Position numbers and translations under genes: made by a program. DNA of 64,000 nt. It comes from Pseudomonas sp. RIT288. GTDB taxonomy: Bacteria; Pseudomonadota; Gammaproteobacteria; Pseudomonadales; Pseudomonadaceae. Shown piece by piece: positions 8,063-17,371 of the stretch. Location: the NCBI RefSeq assembly GCF_000631985.1, contig NZ_JFYN01000011.1:81343-145342 (forward strand). The letters run 5' to 3'. Positions within the stretch are counted from its first letter, which is position 1. Every line of letters starts with the position of its first letter. The notes beneath the pieces were generated by a model, which saw only the letters and a program-made list of their open reading frames with translations, ran no database searches and was not told where the DNA came from.

Positions 8063-10513
8063 TCAGGCCGGCAACGGGCGGGTTTCTGAACGGGGGCCGG
8101 CGACCGGCGCGCTCGGCAGGCGAGTCAGGCGCAGGGCGTTGAGCACCACGGTCAACGAACTGATCGACATGCCGACCGCGGCCCACACCGGGGTGATCCA
8201 GCCGAGGGCGGCGAACGGCAACATGAGGCCATTGTACAGCGCCGCCCACAGCAGGTTCTCGATGATTACCCGACGGGTTCTGCGCGCCAAGGTAAAGGCT
8301 TGCACCAGCGCGTCGAGGCGGTTGGACAGCAGCACCGCATCGGCACTGGTTTTCGCCAGATCGGTGGCCGACCCCATGGCCACGCTGATATCGGCAGCGG
8401 CCAGCACCGGCACATCGTTCACGCCATCGCCGAGCATCAACACCTTGCGTCCTTCTTGATGCAACTGTTGCAGCACCTGCAATTTGTCGTCCGGGCGCAG
8501 ACCGCCACGTGCCTCGTCGATGCCCAGTTCGGCGGCGACACTGGCGACCATCGGCGAGCTGTCGCCGGACAGCAGCAGTGTGCGCCAGCCACGGGCCTTG
8601 CAGGCGGCGAGCAGGGCGGGCGCATCGTCGCGCAGGCGGTCGTCGAGAACGAACCACGCCAACGCTGCCGAGTCATCGCCGAGCAGCAGCCACTGGCCCG
8701 GTTCATCCGGCATCGCGGGCAGCGGCGAACCGCTGAGGGCACAGACAAACTCCGCCTGACCGATGCGCAAGCGCTGCGTGCCGACCCGTCCTTCGAGGCC
8801 GAGTCCCGGCGTGCTGTGCACTTCGTCAGCAGCCAGTGGCGCGCGACCGAAGGCGCGGGCAATCGGGTGTTCCGAACGATTTTCGAGGGCGGCGGCAAGG
8901 CTCAGGTACTGGTCGCTGTTCAACGTGCCCAGTGGGCGGATCGAACGCAAAACCAGCCGCCCCTCGGTGAGGGTGCCGGTCTTGTCGAAGATCACCGTGT
9001 CGATCTGGTTCAGGCCTTCCAGCACATGGCCGCGCGTCAGCAACAGGCCGAGTTTGTGCAGCGTGCCAGTGGCAGCGGTCAACGCCGTCGGGGTCGCCAG
9101 CGACAGCGCGCAAGGGCAGGTCGCGACCAGCATCGCCAGGACGATCCAGAATGCCCGCGACGCATCCAGCTGCCACCACAACAGGCCGATGGCCGCCGCC
9201 GCAATCAGCGACAACAGCAGAAACCATTGCGCGGCGCGGTCGGCGATTTCTGCCAGTCGCGGCTTCTCGGCCTGGGCGCGATCGAGCAGGCGGACGATGG
9301 CCGACAGGCGCGTGTCCTGACCCAGCGCCAGTACCTCGACGGTGAGCGCGCCCTCGACGTTCAGCGTACCGGCGGTGACCGCATCGCCCAGCGTGCGCGG
9401 TTGTGGCAGGTATTCGCCGGTCAGCAGCGATTCGTCGATGCTTGACTGGCCGTCGAGGATCTTGCCATCCGCCGGCAGGATCGAACCCGGTTGCACCAGC
9501 ACCCGGTCGCCCAGGCGCAGTTCGCTGAGCAGGATGCGTTCGCTCTGGCCATTGGCGTCGAGGCGCAGGCATGAGGCCGGCAACAGGTTCACAAGCTGCG
9601 CGGTGGCAGCGGCGGTGCGTTCGCGGGCACGGCGTTCCAGATAGCGCCCGGCGAGCAGGAACAGCGCAAACATCCCGACCGCATCGAAATACAGCTCGCC
9701 GACGCCGGTGATCGAGGTCCAGATCCCGGCGATGTAGGCGCTGCCGATGGCTAAAGACACCGAGACGTCCATGGTCAGGTGGCGGGTGCGCAAGTCACGC
9801 ATGGCGCCTTTGAAGAACGGCGCGCAGCTGTAAAACACGATCGGTGTGGTGAGGAACAGCGCGACCCAGCGCAGGATAGTGTGCAGTTCGGGGCTGAGGT
9901 CGATGTTGAATTCCGGCCAGGTGGCCATGGTCGCCATCATCGCCTGGAACCACAGCAATCCGGCGACGCCGAGCTGGCGCAGGGCCTGACGGTTTTCACT
10001 GGCCAGTTGCTCGCTGGCGCGGTCGGCCTGATACGGATGGGCGGCGTAACCGATGTGGCGCAGCTCGGCGAGGATCTGACTCAGCGGCAACTGCCCGTCG
10101 GCCCACTGCACATGCAGGCGATGGTTGGACAGATTCAGCCGCGCCTCGGACACTGCCGGCAGGGTGCGCAAGTGTTTCTCGATCAGCCAGCCGCAGGCGG
10201 CGCAACTGATGCCTTCCATGAGCAGGGTGGTTTCGGCGAGTTCGCCCTCGTGACGGACGAAGGGTTTTTGCACGTCGGCGCGGTCGTACAGCACCAGTTC
10301 ATCGGTCAATTGCACCGGCAAGGCTTCGGGGTTGGCCGAGGCTTCGCTGCGATGCTGGTAATAGCTTTCCAGGCCACCGGCAACGATGGCTTCGGCCACG
10401 GCCTGGCAGCCGGGGCAGCAGAACTCGCGGGACTCCCCGAGCACGACGGCGGTGAAGCGACTGCCCGACGGGACGGGCAGGGCGCAGTGGTAGCAGGGGA
10501 GTGGGGTGGTCAT
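8063..10513 (-). CDS. ccoI: Copper-translocating P-type ATPase CcoI
   Basis: The 816-residue P1B-type ATPase exports copper to supply CuB of the cbb3 oxidase. It begins with the CcoI/FixI-type Cys-rich region (CYHCALPVPSG, CCPGCQ) and an HMA-like domain with CAACGW near residue 105. Eight membrane helices include the metal-site CPC at about 465. Phosphorylated D510 lies in DKTGTLT, HPIARAF in the nucleotide domain, and GDGVNDVPVLAAADISVAMG near 695. The upstream gap to ccoH carries a REP pair. Confidence 0.96.
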   Translation of the reverse strand: MTTPLPCYHCALPVPSGSRFTAVVLGESREFCCPGCQAVAEAIVAGGLESYYQHRSEASANPEALPVQLTDELVLYDRADVQKPFVRHEGELAETTLLMEGISCAACGWLIEKHLRTLPAVSEARLNLSNHRLHVQWADGQLPLSQILAELRHIGYAAHPYQADRASEQLASENRQALRQLGVAGLLWFQAMMATMATWPEFNIDLSPELHTILRWVALFLTTPIVFYSCAPFFKGAMRDLRTRHLTMDVSVSLAIGSAYIAGIWTSITGVGELYFDAVGMFALFLLAGRYLERRARERTAAATAQLVNLLPASCLRLDANGQSERILLSELRLGDRVLVQPGSILPADGKILDGQSSIDESLLTGEYLPQPRTLGDAVTAGTLNVEGALTVEVLALGQDTRLSAIVRLLDRAQAEKPRLAEIADRAAQWFLLLSLIAAAAIGLLWWQLDASRAFWIVLAMLVATCPCALSLATPTALTAATGTLHKLGLLLTRGHVLEGLNQIDTVIFDKTGTLTEGRLVLRSIRPLGTLNSDQYLSLAAALENRSEHPIARAFGRAPLAADEVHSTPGLGLEGRVGTQRLRIGQAEFVCALSGSPLPAMPDEPGQWLLLGDDSAALAWFVLDDRLRDDAPALLAACKARGWRTLLLSGDSSPMVASVAAELGIDEARGGLRPDDKLQVLQQLHQEGRKVLMLGDGVNDVPVLAAADISVAMGSATDLAKTSADAVLLSNRLDALVQAFTLARRTRRVIIENLLWAALYNGLMLPFAALGWITPVWAAVGMSISSLTVVLNALRLTRLPSAPVAGPRSETRPLPA

Positions 10514-10550
10514 CGAATATTCGCTAATACTGCTGAATCAACACCATCCC

Positions 10551-10636
10551 TGTAGGAGCTGCCGCAGGCTGCGATCTTTTGATTTTGTTTTTTTAGAGCA
10601 AGATCAAAAGATCGCAGCCTGCGGCAGCTACTACAG
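10551..10636. repeat. REP inverted pair between ccoH and ccoI
   Basis: Head-to-head REP units (TGTAGGAGCTGCCGCAGGCT and complement) sit inside the minus-strand ccoGHIS gene run. They may partly uncouple ccoIS expression from ccoGH. Confidence 0.8.
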
Positions 10637-10644
10637 GGTTCGGT

Positions 10645-11184
10645 TTACTTCTTCAGGTCTTCGGCGCCCTGCAGCGGTTCGTCACCGAGCAGCAGATCCT
10701 TGTCGTGGCTGACCTGTTCTTCTTCGAACATGCGCCACACGTGGTCGTCCTGAGTGCCCAGCAATTCGACAAAACGCCGGCCTTCGACCTTGTCGCCCAA
10801 CTGGCCGATGTAACGGCCGGCTTCGGTTTCGCTGCGGGTCAGGACGATCTTGCGATCCTTCTCCGGTTGGGTCGGCGAGATCAGGTTCAGTTCCAGGGTT
10901 TTCGGCTGGCTGTCACCGCTCAGGCGCAGGTCGACTTCGCCGGTGAGCTCATCCAGATGCACGCTGGCGCGCATCTTCAGATCCTGCGCCAGCAGCTCGC
11001 GATCCAGTGAGCGGTTGATGCCTTTGCCGGCCTCGTAGTAGTTGTCGTTGACCAGGTTGTCCGGGTTGTTCACCGCAATGGTCACCATCGACAGGGTCAA
11101 GGTCACCGAACAGGCCAGAATCCCGATGATGATCCATGGCCAAAGGTGCTTGTACCAAGGGCTGGCGGCGTTTGCTGCGGGCAT
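10645..11184 (-). CDS. ccoH: cbb3 oxidase assembly protein CcoH (FixH family)
   Basis: A 179-residue protein with one N-terminal membrane helix (WPWIIIGILACSVTLTLSMVTIAV) and a periplasmic FixH domain containing NPDNLVNDNYYEAGKGINR. It assists cbb3 maturation and is reported in other species to stay with the complex. The ATG at 11184 is preferred over an in-frame TTG at 11199, since GAGAG lies at the right spacing. It starts 11 bases after the ccoG stop. Confidence 0.93.
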   Translation of the reverse strand: MPAANAASPWYKHLWPWIIIGILACSVTLTLSMVTIAVNNPDNLVNDNYYEAGKGINRSLDRELLAQDLKMRASVHLDELTGEVDLRLSGDSQPKTLELNLISPTQPEKDRKIVLTRSETEAGRYIGQLGDKVEGRRFVELLGTQDDHVWRMFEEEQVSHDKDLLLGDEPLQGAEDLKK

Positions 11185-11195
11185 GTTCAGTTCTC

Positions 11196-12611
11196 TCAAC
11201 GGGTTTGTGGGCCGATGAATCGGCTCTTGGCTTCAACGTGGACGCTGTCGTCGTCGGCGTCCTTGAGGATGAATTTCACCTCGTTGGTGCTCGACGGCAA
11301 TTGTTCCGGAGCGCTCGACAGTTCCACCGGCATGCTGAAGATTTCGCCGGCCGGCACCTTGATCTCGCGTTTGCCTTGCAGGCGCAGATCCGGCAGGCCG
11401 GCGGCTTCCAGCACGTAGGTGTGGTCGCGCTGATCCTTGTTCATGATCTTCAGGCTGTAGACGTTTTCGATTCTGCCTTCGGCGTTCTCGCGGTATAGCA
11501 CGCGGTCTTTACTGACGTCGAAACCGACCAGCGAACGCATGAAGAACGCTGTCACCAGCAGGCTGATCATCGCCAGCAGCACCACTGCATAGCCGATCAG
11601 GCGCGGCCGCAGTTTATGGGTTTTCTGGCCGGACAGGTTGTGTTCGGTGGTGTAGCTGATGAGGCCGCGCGGGTAGTCCATCTTGTCCATGATTGCGTCG
11701 CAGGCGTCGATGCACGCGGCGCAACCGATGCACTCGATCTGCAGACCGTCACGGATGTCGATACCGGTCGGGCACACCTGAACGCACATGGTGCAATCGA
11801 TGCAATCGCCCAGACCCATGGCCTTGTAATCGACACCTTTCTTGCGCGGGCCACGGCTTTCGCCGCGACGCGGGTCGTAGGAAACGATCAGGGTGTCCTT
11901 GTCGAACATCACGCTCTGGAAACGTGCGTACGGGCACATGTAGATGCACACCTGCTCGCGCAGCCAGCCGGCGTTGCCGTAGGTGGCGAGGGTGAAGAAA
12001 CCGACCCAGAAATACGACCAGCCATCGGCCTGACCAGTGAAGAACTCGAACACCAGTTCGCGGATTGGCGAGAAGTAGCCGACGAAGGTCATGCCGGTGA
12101 CGAAGCCAATCAGCAGCCATAGCGAATGCTTGGCGAGCTTGCGCAGGAACTTGTTGCCGCTCATCGGCGCTTTATCGAGCTTGATGCGCTGGTTGCGGTC
12201 GCCTTCGGTGACCTTCTCGCACCACATGAAAATCCACGTCCACACGCTTTGCGGGCAGGTGTAGCCGCACCAGACGCGGCCGGCGTAAACGGTGATGAAG
12301 AACAGACCGAACGCCGCAATGATCAGCAGCCCCGACAGCAGAATGAAGTCCTGCGGCCAGAAGGTCGCACCAAAGATGAAGAACTTGCGTTCCGGCAGGT
12401 TCCACCACACCGCCTGATGCCCGCCCCAGTTCAGCCAGACCGTACCGAAATACAGCAGGAACAGCGCGGCGCCGCCGATCATCCGCAGATTGCGAAACAG
12501 GCCGGTGAAGGCACGGGTATAGATTTTTTCTCGAGAGGCGTAAAGATCGACGCTGTTGTTCGCGTTTTTGCTCGGTGGTGTGACGTCGTGTACCGGAATC
12601 TGGTTGCTCAT
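11196..12611 (-). CDS. ccoG: cbb3 oxidase accessory iron-sulfur protein CcoG
   Basis: A 471-residue membrane-bound polyferredoxin of the RdxA/FixG type with five or so membrane helices. Two ferredoxin-like clusters lie near residues 260-305 (CIDCTMCVQVCPTGIDI and CIGCAACIDACDAIM). An NapH-like CGYTCPQSVWT motif occurs in the membrane part, and the C-terminus is an Ig-like domain. CcoG is implicated in copper reduction during cbb3 assembly. Two consecutive ATGs (12614, 12611) are possible. Either differs by one Met. An ANR-like box lies about 165 bases upstream. Confidence 0.94.
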   Translation of the reverse strand: MSNQIPVHDVTPPSKNANNSVDLYASREKIYTRAFTGLFRNLRMIGGAALFLLYFGTVWLNWGGHQAVWWNLPERKFFIFGATFWPQDFILLSGLLIIAAFGLFFITVYAGRVWCGYTCPQSVWTWIFMWCEKVTEGDRNQRIKLDKAPMSGNKFLRKLAKHSLWLLIGFVTGMTFVGYFSPIRELVFEFFTGQADGWSYFWVGFFTLATYGNAGWLREQVCIYMCPYARFQSVMFDKDTLIVSYDPRRGESRGPRKKGVDYKAMGLGDCIDCTMCVQVCPTGIDIRDGLQIECIGCAACIDACDAIMDKMDYPRGLISYTTEHNLSGQKTHKLRPRLIGYAVVLLAMISLLVTAFFMRSLVGFDVSKDRVLYRENAEGRIENVYSLKIMNKDQRDHTYVLEAAGLPDLRLQGKREIKVPAGEIFSMPVELSSAPEQLPSSTNEVKFILKDADDDSVHVEAKSRFIGPQTR

Positions 12612-12721
12612 CATTGCATCCCACGGCAGTGGACAAATGCCTCGGTCGATACGTGCCGACCGCGGTCAGAAAGGGGTGTCGCAGTGGCGCAATGATACGC
12701 CTGTCGCTCTAACTCAAGGGT

Positions 12722-12736
12722 GCGACCTTTGGTCGC
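12722..12736. other. Small perfect hairpin in the ccoG upstream region
   Basis: GCGACC-TTT-GGTCGC forms a perfect 6-bp stem between the ANR-like box and the ccoG start. No T run follows, so it is not an obvious terminator. Confidence 0.4.
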
Positions 12737-12778
12737 GTTGGGGAAAAAGCATTATTGGTGTAGCGAATGCAGTAAAGC

Positions 12779-12792
12779 CTGATGCAGATCAA
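12779..12792 (-). promoter_or_regulatory. Probable ANR box upstream of ccoG
   Basis: CTGATGCAGATCAA matches TTGAT-N4-ATCAA with one mismatch in the first base. It is about 165 bases from the ccoG ATG, which implies a long leader if it is used. The same stretch could serve the end of the toxin gene region, but no gene starts in the other direction. Confidence 0.6.
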
Positions 12793-12833
12793 TTGACTTG
12801 TTGAGTATGGACGGTTTTGGGGTGGCGGCTAAT

Positions 12834-13244
12834 TCATTGTTCCCACGGGTTGATCAGGGCGACGCCGCTCGAACGGAAATCACTGACATTGCGCGTGACC
12901 ACCGTGAGTCCATGCACCAGGGCCGTGGCAGCGATCAACGCATCGCTTTCATTGGCCTGGTCGGGCACATGCAGGCTGGCACAACGCAGTGCCACCGCGG
13001 CATCGACCGGCAGGATTCGGGCTTCGAATGCCGGCATGACGTGACGCGTCAGCCAACTGCGCAACAGCTTTCCTTGAACAGGATCACGCCGTTCCATTCG
13101 CAGTACTCCGGTTTCCAGTTCTTTCAAAGTAATGGCGGAGATGTACAGGCGTGGGGCGATGATGCCTTTGGCCCAACTGACCACATTGGCATCGGCTTGC
13201 GGCTTGCGAAGTTCGGAAATCACATTGGTGTCGAGTAAATACAT
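12834..13244 (-). CDS. PIN-domain (VapC/FitB-type) ribonuclease toxin
   Basis: A 136-residue PIN-domain protein. Acidic residues expected at the metal site are visible: D5 in MYLLDTNV, E42 in LKELETG, D101 in NESDALIAATAL and D122. VapC toxins cleave specific RNAs and are neutralised by the protein encoded immediately upstream. The start overlaps the antitoxin stop as TGATG, indicating translational coupling. The pair interrupts the ccoG-ccoP1 neighbourhood seen in P. aeruginosa. Confidence 0.9.
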   Translation of the reverse strand: MYLLDTNVISELRKPQADANVVSWAKGIIAPRLYISAITLKELETGVLRMERRDPVQGKLLRSWLTRHVMPAFEARILPVDAAVALRCASLHVPDQANESDALIAATALVHGLTVVTRNVSDFRSSGVALINPWEQ

Positions 13245-13498
13245 CAGGACAGATCCACGGGACGATGAATGATGACTGCGCGCTCGGTTTCGAAATCGAT
13301 GTCGGCAGCCTCCGGCATGACCAACAGATCGACAATGCTCGTGTTTGCGCCACTCAGTTTCTGATATTCCTCAATGCTCAACAGGACATGAGAGGCCTTG
13401 CCACGGTCGGTGATGATCACTGGACCCAGACGCGCAGCCTTTTTGGCGCTGCTGGTGTCCTGATTGAATTCACGGCTGGAGATGGTGGTGATTGCCAT
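13244..13498 (-). CDS. Phd/YefM-family antitoxin
   Basis: The 84-residue product begins MAITTISSREFNQDTSSAKKA, the DNA-binding Phd/YefM N-terminus, and continues with VIITDRGKASHVLLSIEEYQKL. The C-terminal acidic tail is the likely toxin-binding part. The reading frame is open to 13669, but the ATG pair at 13501/13498 follows GAGG and gives the family start. The family autorepresses its promoter. A palindrome lies just upstream. Confidence 0.88.
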   Translation of the reverse strand: MAITTISSREFNQDTSSAKKAARLGPVIITDRGKASHVLLSIEEYQKLSGANTSIVDLLVMPEAADIDFETERAVIIHRPVDLS

Positions 13499-13524
13499 CA
13501 TGGTTGACCTCTCGCAATACAGAT

Positions 13525-13540
13525 GTAGCAACGTTACTAC
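13525..13540. promoter_or_regulatory. Candidate operator of the toxin-antitoxin pair
   Basis: GTAGCAACGTTACTAC is an inverted repeat with a single mismatched pair, 24 bases upstream of the antitoxin start. Position and symmetry fit an autoregulatory Phd/YefM site. Binding itself is inferred. Confidence 0.5.
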
Positions 13541-13672
13541 TTCGCCTTGGGGGCGGCAATCGAGGAAGACAGAACTCAGCCGTCCGTTGGTCGGTCCGTG
13601 GCTGGCATTAGTCGAGCCACCCTCGCACAAGGCGCAGGCCGGATCGGGTTGATTCAGACGTGGCTTCAAGAC

Positions 13673-13870
13673 TCAGGGAAGCCTGCCGCCTAGTCTCTCG
13701 AGACTGTCGGTATTTCTGTGGGGGTTTGTGGTGCTCTTGGAATCGGGTTGCAACGGATTACCGAGTGTTACGGCAATGGATTTCACGGGGTTTTCCGATG
13801 ATTCGATTGGCTGATCAGATTCAGTAAGAGGCTGATCAACCGGGAGACGGGTCTTGTGGTGATTCAACAT
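13673..13870 (-). CDS. Possible small protein, 65 residues
   Basis: Not recognised. The product is polar, rich in Pro, Ser, Asn and Thr, with no membrane segment or motif. AAGGA lies about 12 bases upstream of the ATG, so translation is possible. It lies between the toxin-antitoxin promoter and the ccoP1 terminator, a region that otherwise has no gene. Confidence 0.35.
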   Translation of the reverse strand: MLNHHKTRLPVDQPLTESDQPIESSENPVKSIAVTLGNPLQPDSKSTTNPHRNTDSLERLGGRLP

Positions 13871-13993
13871 GGAGGCTTCATCCTTGAAGTGGCTCCGATG
13901 CCGATCATCGGGCTGCGGAAGACCCTACAGAGCATGGTGGATCGAGTCCATCAGGCATGTGTCTCAAGGTATGAAACGCAAGGGTGTCGCCCA

Positions 13994-14034
13994 TAAAAAA
14001 GCCCCCGCCAGAGCACTGGCGGGGGCTTTATTTT
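13994..14034 (-). terminator. Terminator of the first cco operon
   Basis: Arms AGCCCCCGCCA and TGGCGGGGGCT enclose a 6-nt loop. Read on the minus strand the stem is followed by six Ts. It lies 17 bases beyond the ccoP1 stop. Confidence 0.9.
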
Positions 14035-14050
14035 GCGTCAGGCGTTGGCC

Positions 14051-15034
14051 TTACCGGGTCTCGGCTTCCGGCGCTTTTTCACCGTGGGACAGGCTGTAGA
14101 CGTACGCTGCCAGCAGGTGCACCTTGTCGTTGCCTTGCAGTTGTTCCTGCGCAGGCATCTGGCCCTGACGGCCGTAACGGATGGTCTGCTGCAGTTGTGC
14201 GAAGCTCGAACCGTAGATGAACGCGGCCGGGTGGGTCAGGTCAGGCGCGCCCATGGCCGGGGTGCCTTTGCCTGATGGACCGTGGCAGGCCACGCAGTTG
14301 GCGGCGAACAGTTTCTGGCCGTTGGCCGGGTCAGCCTTGGTGCCTTCCGGCAGTTTGCGGCCATCAAGTTGAGTCACCACGAAAGCTGCGACGTCGGCTA
14401 CGCCTTGTTCGCCAATGACTTCGGCCCAGGCCGGCATCACTGCGTGACGGCCGCCCATGATGGTGGTCTTGATGGTTTCCGGCTCGCCGCCCCAGCGCCA
14501 GTCGGCGTCGGTCAGGTTCGGGAAGCCGTAGGCACCCTTGGCGTCGGAACCGTGGCAGACCGAGCAGTTGGAGGCGAACAGACGGCCACCCATCTTCAGC
14601 GCTTGCGGATCCTTGGCGACTTCCTCGATCGGCATCGCCGCGAACTTGGCGAAGATCGGACCGAACCTGGCGTCCGAGCGGGCCATTTCCTTTTCCCATT
14701 CGTGCACGCCGGTCCAGCCGGTCTGGCCGTTGGCGAACGCGGTCTGCTTGTCGGTATCAAGGTAGTTGTAGCCCGGCAGCAGGCCTTTCCAGTTGCCCAG
14801 GCCCGGGTACAGCACCAGATAACCGAGGGCAAACACAATGGTGCCCACGAACAGCATGAACCACCATTTCGGCAGTGGGTTGTCGTACTCCTCGATCCCG
14901 TCGAAGGAGTGGCCCACCGTCTCTTCCGTCTGCTCGCTGCGCTGGCCCTTGCGGGTCGACAGCAGCAGCCAGGTCAGGGAAAAGATCGTACCGAGACTGA
15001 GGACTGTGACGTACAGACTCCAGAATGTAGTCAT
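14051..15034 (-). CDS. ccoP: cbb3 oxidase diheme subunit CcoP (operon 1)
   Basis: The 327-residue subunit has two N-terminal membrane helices and two c-type heme sites, CSVCH near residues 155-159 and CVACH near 245-249. It passes electrons from the bc1/cytochrome c pool toward CcoO and CcoN. Its start overlaps the ccoQ stop as ATGA. It is about ten residues longer than the operon-2 copy, mainly from an extra stretch after [14 protein letters not shown]. Confidence 0.95.
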   Translation of the reverse strand: MTTFWSLYVTVLSLGTIFSLTWLLLSTRKGQRSEQTEETVGHSFDGIEEYDNPLPKWWFMLFVGTIVFALGYLVLYPGLGNWKGLLPGYNYLDTDKQTAFANGQTGWTGVHEWEKEMARSDARFGPIFAKFAAMPIEEVAKDPQALKMGGRLFASNCSVCHGSDAKGAYGFPNLTDADWRWGGEPETIKTTIMGGRHAVMPAWAEVIGEQGVADVAAFVVTQLDGRKLPEGTKADPANGQKLFAANCVACHGPSGKGTPAMGAPDLTHPAAFIYGSSFAQLQQTIRYGRQGQMPAQEQLQGNDKVHLLAAYVYSLSHGEKAPEAETR

Positions 15035-15216
15035 TCTTTGTTACTCCTAGAAGCTTGCTCGACGTGCTTGATGGCTTCGGGATCATCCGCAAAAGGCAGC
15101 AAGGTTGCGTCTTCAAACTCCGACTTGCGCTTGGGGCTGAATACCCATAACGCCAAACCGATGAAGGCCACCATCACGACAACGGTGCCCAGGCCGCGAA
15201 TCATCCCGATATCCAT
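15031..15216 (-). CDS. ccoQ: cbb3 oxidase small subunit CcoQ (operon 1)
   Basis: The 61-residue protein has one membrane helix ([18 protein letters not shown]) followed by the CcoQ signature [19 protein letters not shown]. CcoQ stabilises the assembled oxidase. It begins six bases after ccoO and overlaps ccoP by four bases. Confidence 0.93.
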   Translation of the reverse strand: MDIGMIRGLGTVVVMVAFIGLALWVFSPKRKSEFEDATLLPFADDPEAIKHVEQASRSNKE

Positions 15217-15222
15217 GAAGAA

Positions 15223-15831
15223 TCACCGTTTGCTTTTGATGATGGTGCCCAGGCCCTGAAGGTAGGCCACCAGCGCGTCCATTTCGGTTTTGCCCTTCAC
15301 GGCATCTTTTGCACCGGCGATGTCTTCGTCGGTGTAAGGGACGCCGAGCGTGCGCAACACTTCCATTTTCTTGGCCGTGTCTTTGCCGTCGAGCTTGTTT
15401 TCCACGAGGAACGGGTAAGCCGGCATTTTCGACTCAGGCACCACGTTGCGCGGGTTGTACAGGTGCGCACGCTGCCAGTCATCGGAGTAACGACCGCCCA
15501 CGCGAGCCAGGTCCGGACCGGTACGTTTGGAACCCCACAGGAACGGGTGGTCCCAGACGCTTTCACCTGCGACCGAGTAGTGGCCGTAGCGTTCGGTTTC
15601 AGCGCGGAACGGACGGATCATCTGCGAGTGGCAGCCGACACAACCGTTGGCGATGTAGACGTCGCGGCCCTCCAGTTCCAGTGCCGAACGCGGCTTCATG
15701 CCCTCAACCGGCTTGTTGGTGACGTCCTGGAAGAACAGCGGAACGATCTGGGTCAGGCCGCCAATGCTGACGGCGATGACCATGAAGAAGGCCAGCAGGC
15801 CAATATTCTTCTCGACAGCTTCATGCTTCAT
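15223..15831 (-). CDS. ccoO: cbb3 oxidase monoheme subunit CcoO (operon 1)
   Basis: The 202-residue membrane-anchored cytochrome c has one N-terminal helix and the heme motif [12 protein letters not shown] near residues 61-72. MPAYPFL follows further on, probably including the distal Met ligand. It transfers electrons to CcoN. Its ATG shares one base with the ccoN stop (TGATG), so the two are translationally coupled. Confidence 0.95.
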   Translation of the reverse strand: MKHEAVEKNIGLLAFFMVIAVSIGGLTQIVPLFFQDVTNKPVEGMKPRSALELEGRDVYIANGCVGCHSQMIRPFRAETERYGHYSVAGESVWDHPFLWGSKRTGPDLARVGGRYSDDWQRAHLYNPRNVVPESKMPAYPFLVENKLDGKDTAKKMEVLRTLGVPYTDEDIAGAKDAVKGKTEMDALVAYLQGLGTIIKSKR

Positions 15832-17273
15832 CAGTGAGCTCCAACGACAGCGATCTGGGCGGCGGCTTCGGCTTCAGCCGGGTTCGAGGCGCGCACGGTG
15901 CGCCAGACGTTGTAAGCCATCAGGAACATGCCGCTGGCGAAGAAAGCACCGCCCAGGGCACGGACGATGTAGCCCGGGTGGCTGGCTTGCAGCGCTTCGA
16001 CGAACGAGTAGGTGAGGGTGCCGTCATCGTTGATTGCACGCCACATCAGGCCCTGAGTGATGCCGTTGACCCACATCGAGGCGATGTACAGCACGGTGCC
16101 GATGGTCGCGAGCCAGAAGTGCGCGTTGATCAGGCCGACGCTGTGCATCTGCGCACGGCCGAACAGTTTCGGGATCATGTGGTAGATCGCGCCGATCGAA
16201 ATCATCGCCACCCAGCCCAGCGCGCCGGCGTGTACGTGGCCGATGGTCCAGTCGGTGTAGTGCGAGAGCGAGTTGACGGTCTTGATCGCCATCATCGGAC
16301 CCTCAAAGGTCGACATGCCGTAGAACGCCAGCGACACCACGAGGAAGCGCAGGATCGGGTCGGTGCGCAGCTTATGCCAGGCGCCCGACAGGGTCATCAT
16401 GCCGTTGATCATGCCGCCCCAGCTTGGCGCCAGCAGGATGATCGACATCGCCATGCCCAGCGACTGTGCCCAATCCGGCAGTGCGGTGTAGTGCAGGTGG
16501 TGCGGGCCGGCCCAGATGTACAGGGTGATCAGTGCCCAGAAGTGCACGATCGACAGGCGATAGGAGTAGATCGGACGTTCGGCCTGTTTCGGCACGAAGT
16601 AGTACATCATCCCGAGGAAGCCGGTGGTCAGGAAGAAACCCACGGCGTTGTGGCCGTACCACCACTGGATCATCGCGTCGGTCGCGCCCGAGTAGGCAGA
16701 GTAGGACTTGAAGAAACTCACCGGCAAGGAGGCGTGGTTGACGATGTGCAGCATTGCGGTCACGACGATGAAGGCGCCGTAGAACCAGTTGCCGACATAG
16801 ATGTGCTTGGTCTTGCGCTTGGTGATGGTGCCAAAGAACACCAGCCCGTAGGAGACCCAGACAATGGCCAGCAGAATGGCGAGCGGCCATTCCAGTTCGG
16901 CGTATTCCTTGGTGGTGGTGTAACCCAGCGGCAAGGTAATGATTGCGCCGACGATAACCGCTTGCCAGCCCCAGAAGGTGAAGGCGGCGAGGCTGTCGGA
17001 GATCAGTCGCGTCTGGCAGGTTCGCTGCACGACATAGTAGGAAGTGGCAAACAGTGCACAACCACCGAAGGCGAAAATCACCAGGTTTGTGTGCAACGGG
17101 CGCAGGCGTCCAAAGCTCGTCCACGGCAGACCGAAGTTCAACTCCGGCCAGACCAGTTGCGAGGCGATGAAGACACCGAGCCCCATGCCAAGGATCCCCC
17201 AGACCACCGTCATGATGGCGAACTGGCGGACTACCTTATAGTTATAAGCAGTCGGACTGATTGCTGTGCTCAT
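15831..17273 (-). CDS. ccoN: cbb3 oxidase catalytic subunit CcoN (operon 1)
   Basis: The 480-residue heme-copper oxidase subunit has twelve predicted membrane helices. Likely heme b/CuB ligands are the His in [13 protein letters not shown], in [11 protein letters not shown], in [10 protein letters not shown] and in the [12 protein letters not shown] segment. It reduces oxygen to water with high affinity and pumps protons. It is closely similar to the operon-2 copy over most of its length. By gene order it corresponds to ccoN1 of P. aeruginosa. Only a degenerate ANR site lies upstream. Confidence 0.96.
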   Translation of the reverse strand: MSTAISPTAYNYKVVRQFAIMTVVWGILGMGLGVFIASQLVWPELNFGLPWTSFGRLRPLHTNLVIFAFGGCALFATSYYVVQRTCQTRLISDSLAAFTFWGWQAVIVGAIITLPLGYTTTKEYAELEWPLAILLAIVWVSYGLVFFGTITKRKTKHIYVGNWFYGAFIVVTAMLHIVNHASLPVSFFKSYSAYSGATDAMIQWWYGHNAVGFFLTTGFLGMMYYFVPKQAERPIYSYRLSIVHFWALITLYIWAGPHHLHYTALPDWAQSLGMAMSIILLAPSWGGMINGMMTLSGAWHKLRTDPILRFLVVSLAFYGMSTFEGPMMAIKTVNSLSHYTDWTIGHVHAGALGWVAMISIGAIYHMIPKLFGRAQMHSVGLINAHFWLATIGTVLYIASMWVNGITQGLMWRAINDDGTLTYSFVEALQASHPGYIVRALGGAFFASGMFLMAYNVWRTVRASNPAEAEAAAQIAVVGAH

Positions 17274-17357
17274 TCTAAGGTTCCACGGTTTGGGTGTTTT
17301 ATTAGGATTAAAATCGGCCGCAAGTATGCAGAGAGCAGGGGGTCATTGCAACGCGCC

Positions 17358-17371
17358 ATGACCTGGGTCAA
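17358..17371 (-). promoter_or_regulatory. Degenerate ANR-like site upstream of ccoN1
   Basis: ATGACCTGGGTCAA keeps the TGAC-N4-GTCA core but departs from TTGAT-N4-ATCAA at three positions. It lies 85 bases from the ccoN1 ATG. Weak or no ANR control would fit the less oxygen-dependent cco1 operon described in P. aeruginosa. Confidence 0.35.

Noticed and set aside
13502..13669. N-terminal extension of the antitoxin
   Set aside because: The extension is Cys/Pro/Gly-rich and unlike the family, runs through the likely operator, and a good ribosome-binding site precedes the internal ATG.
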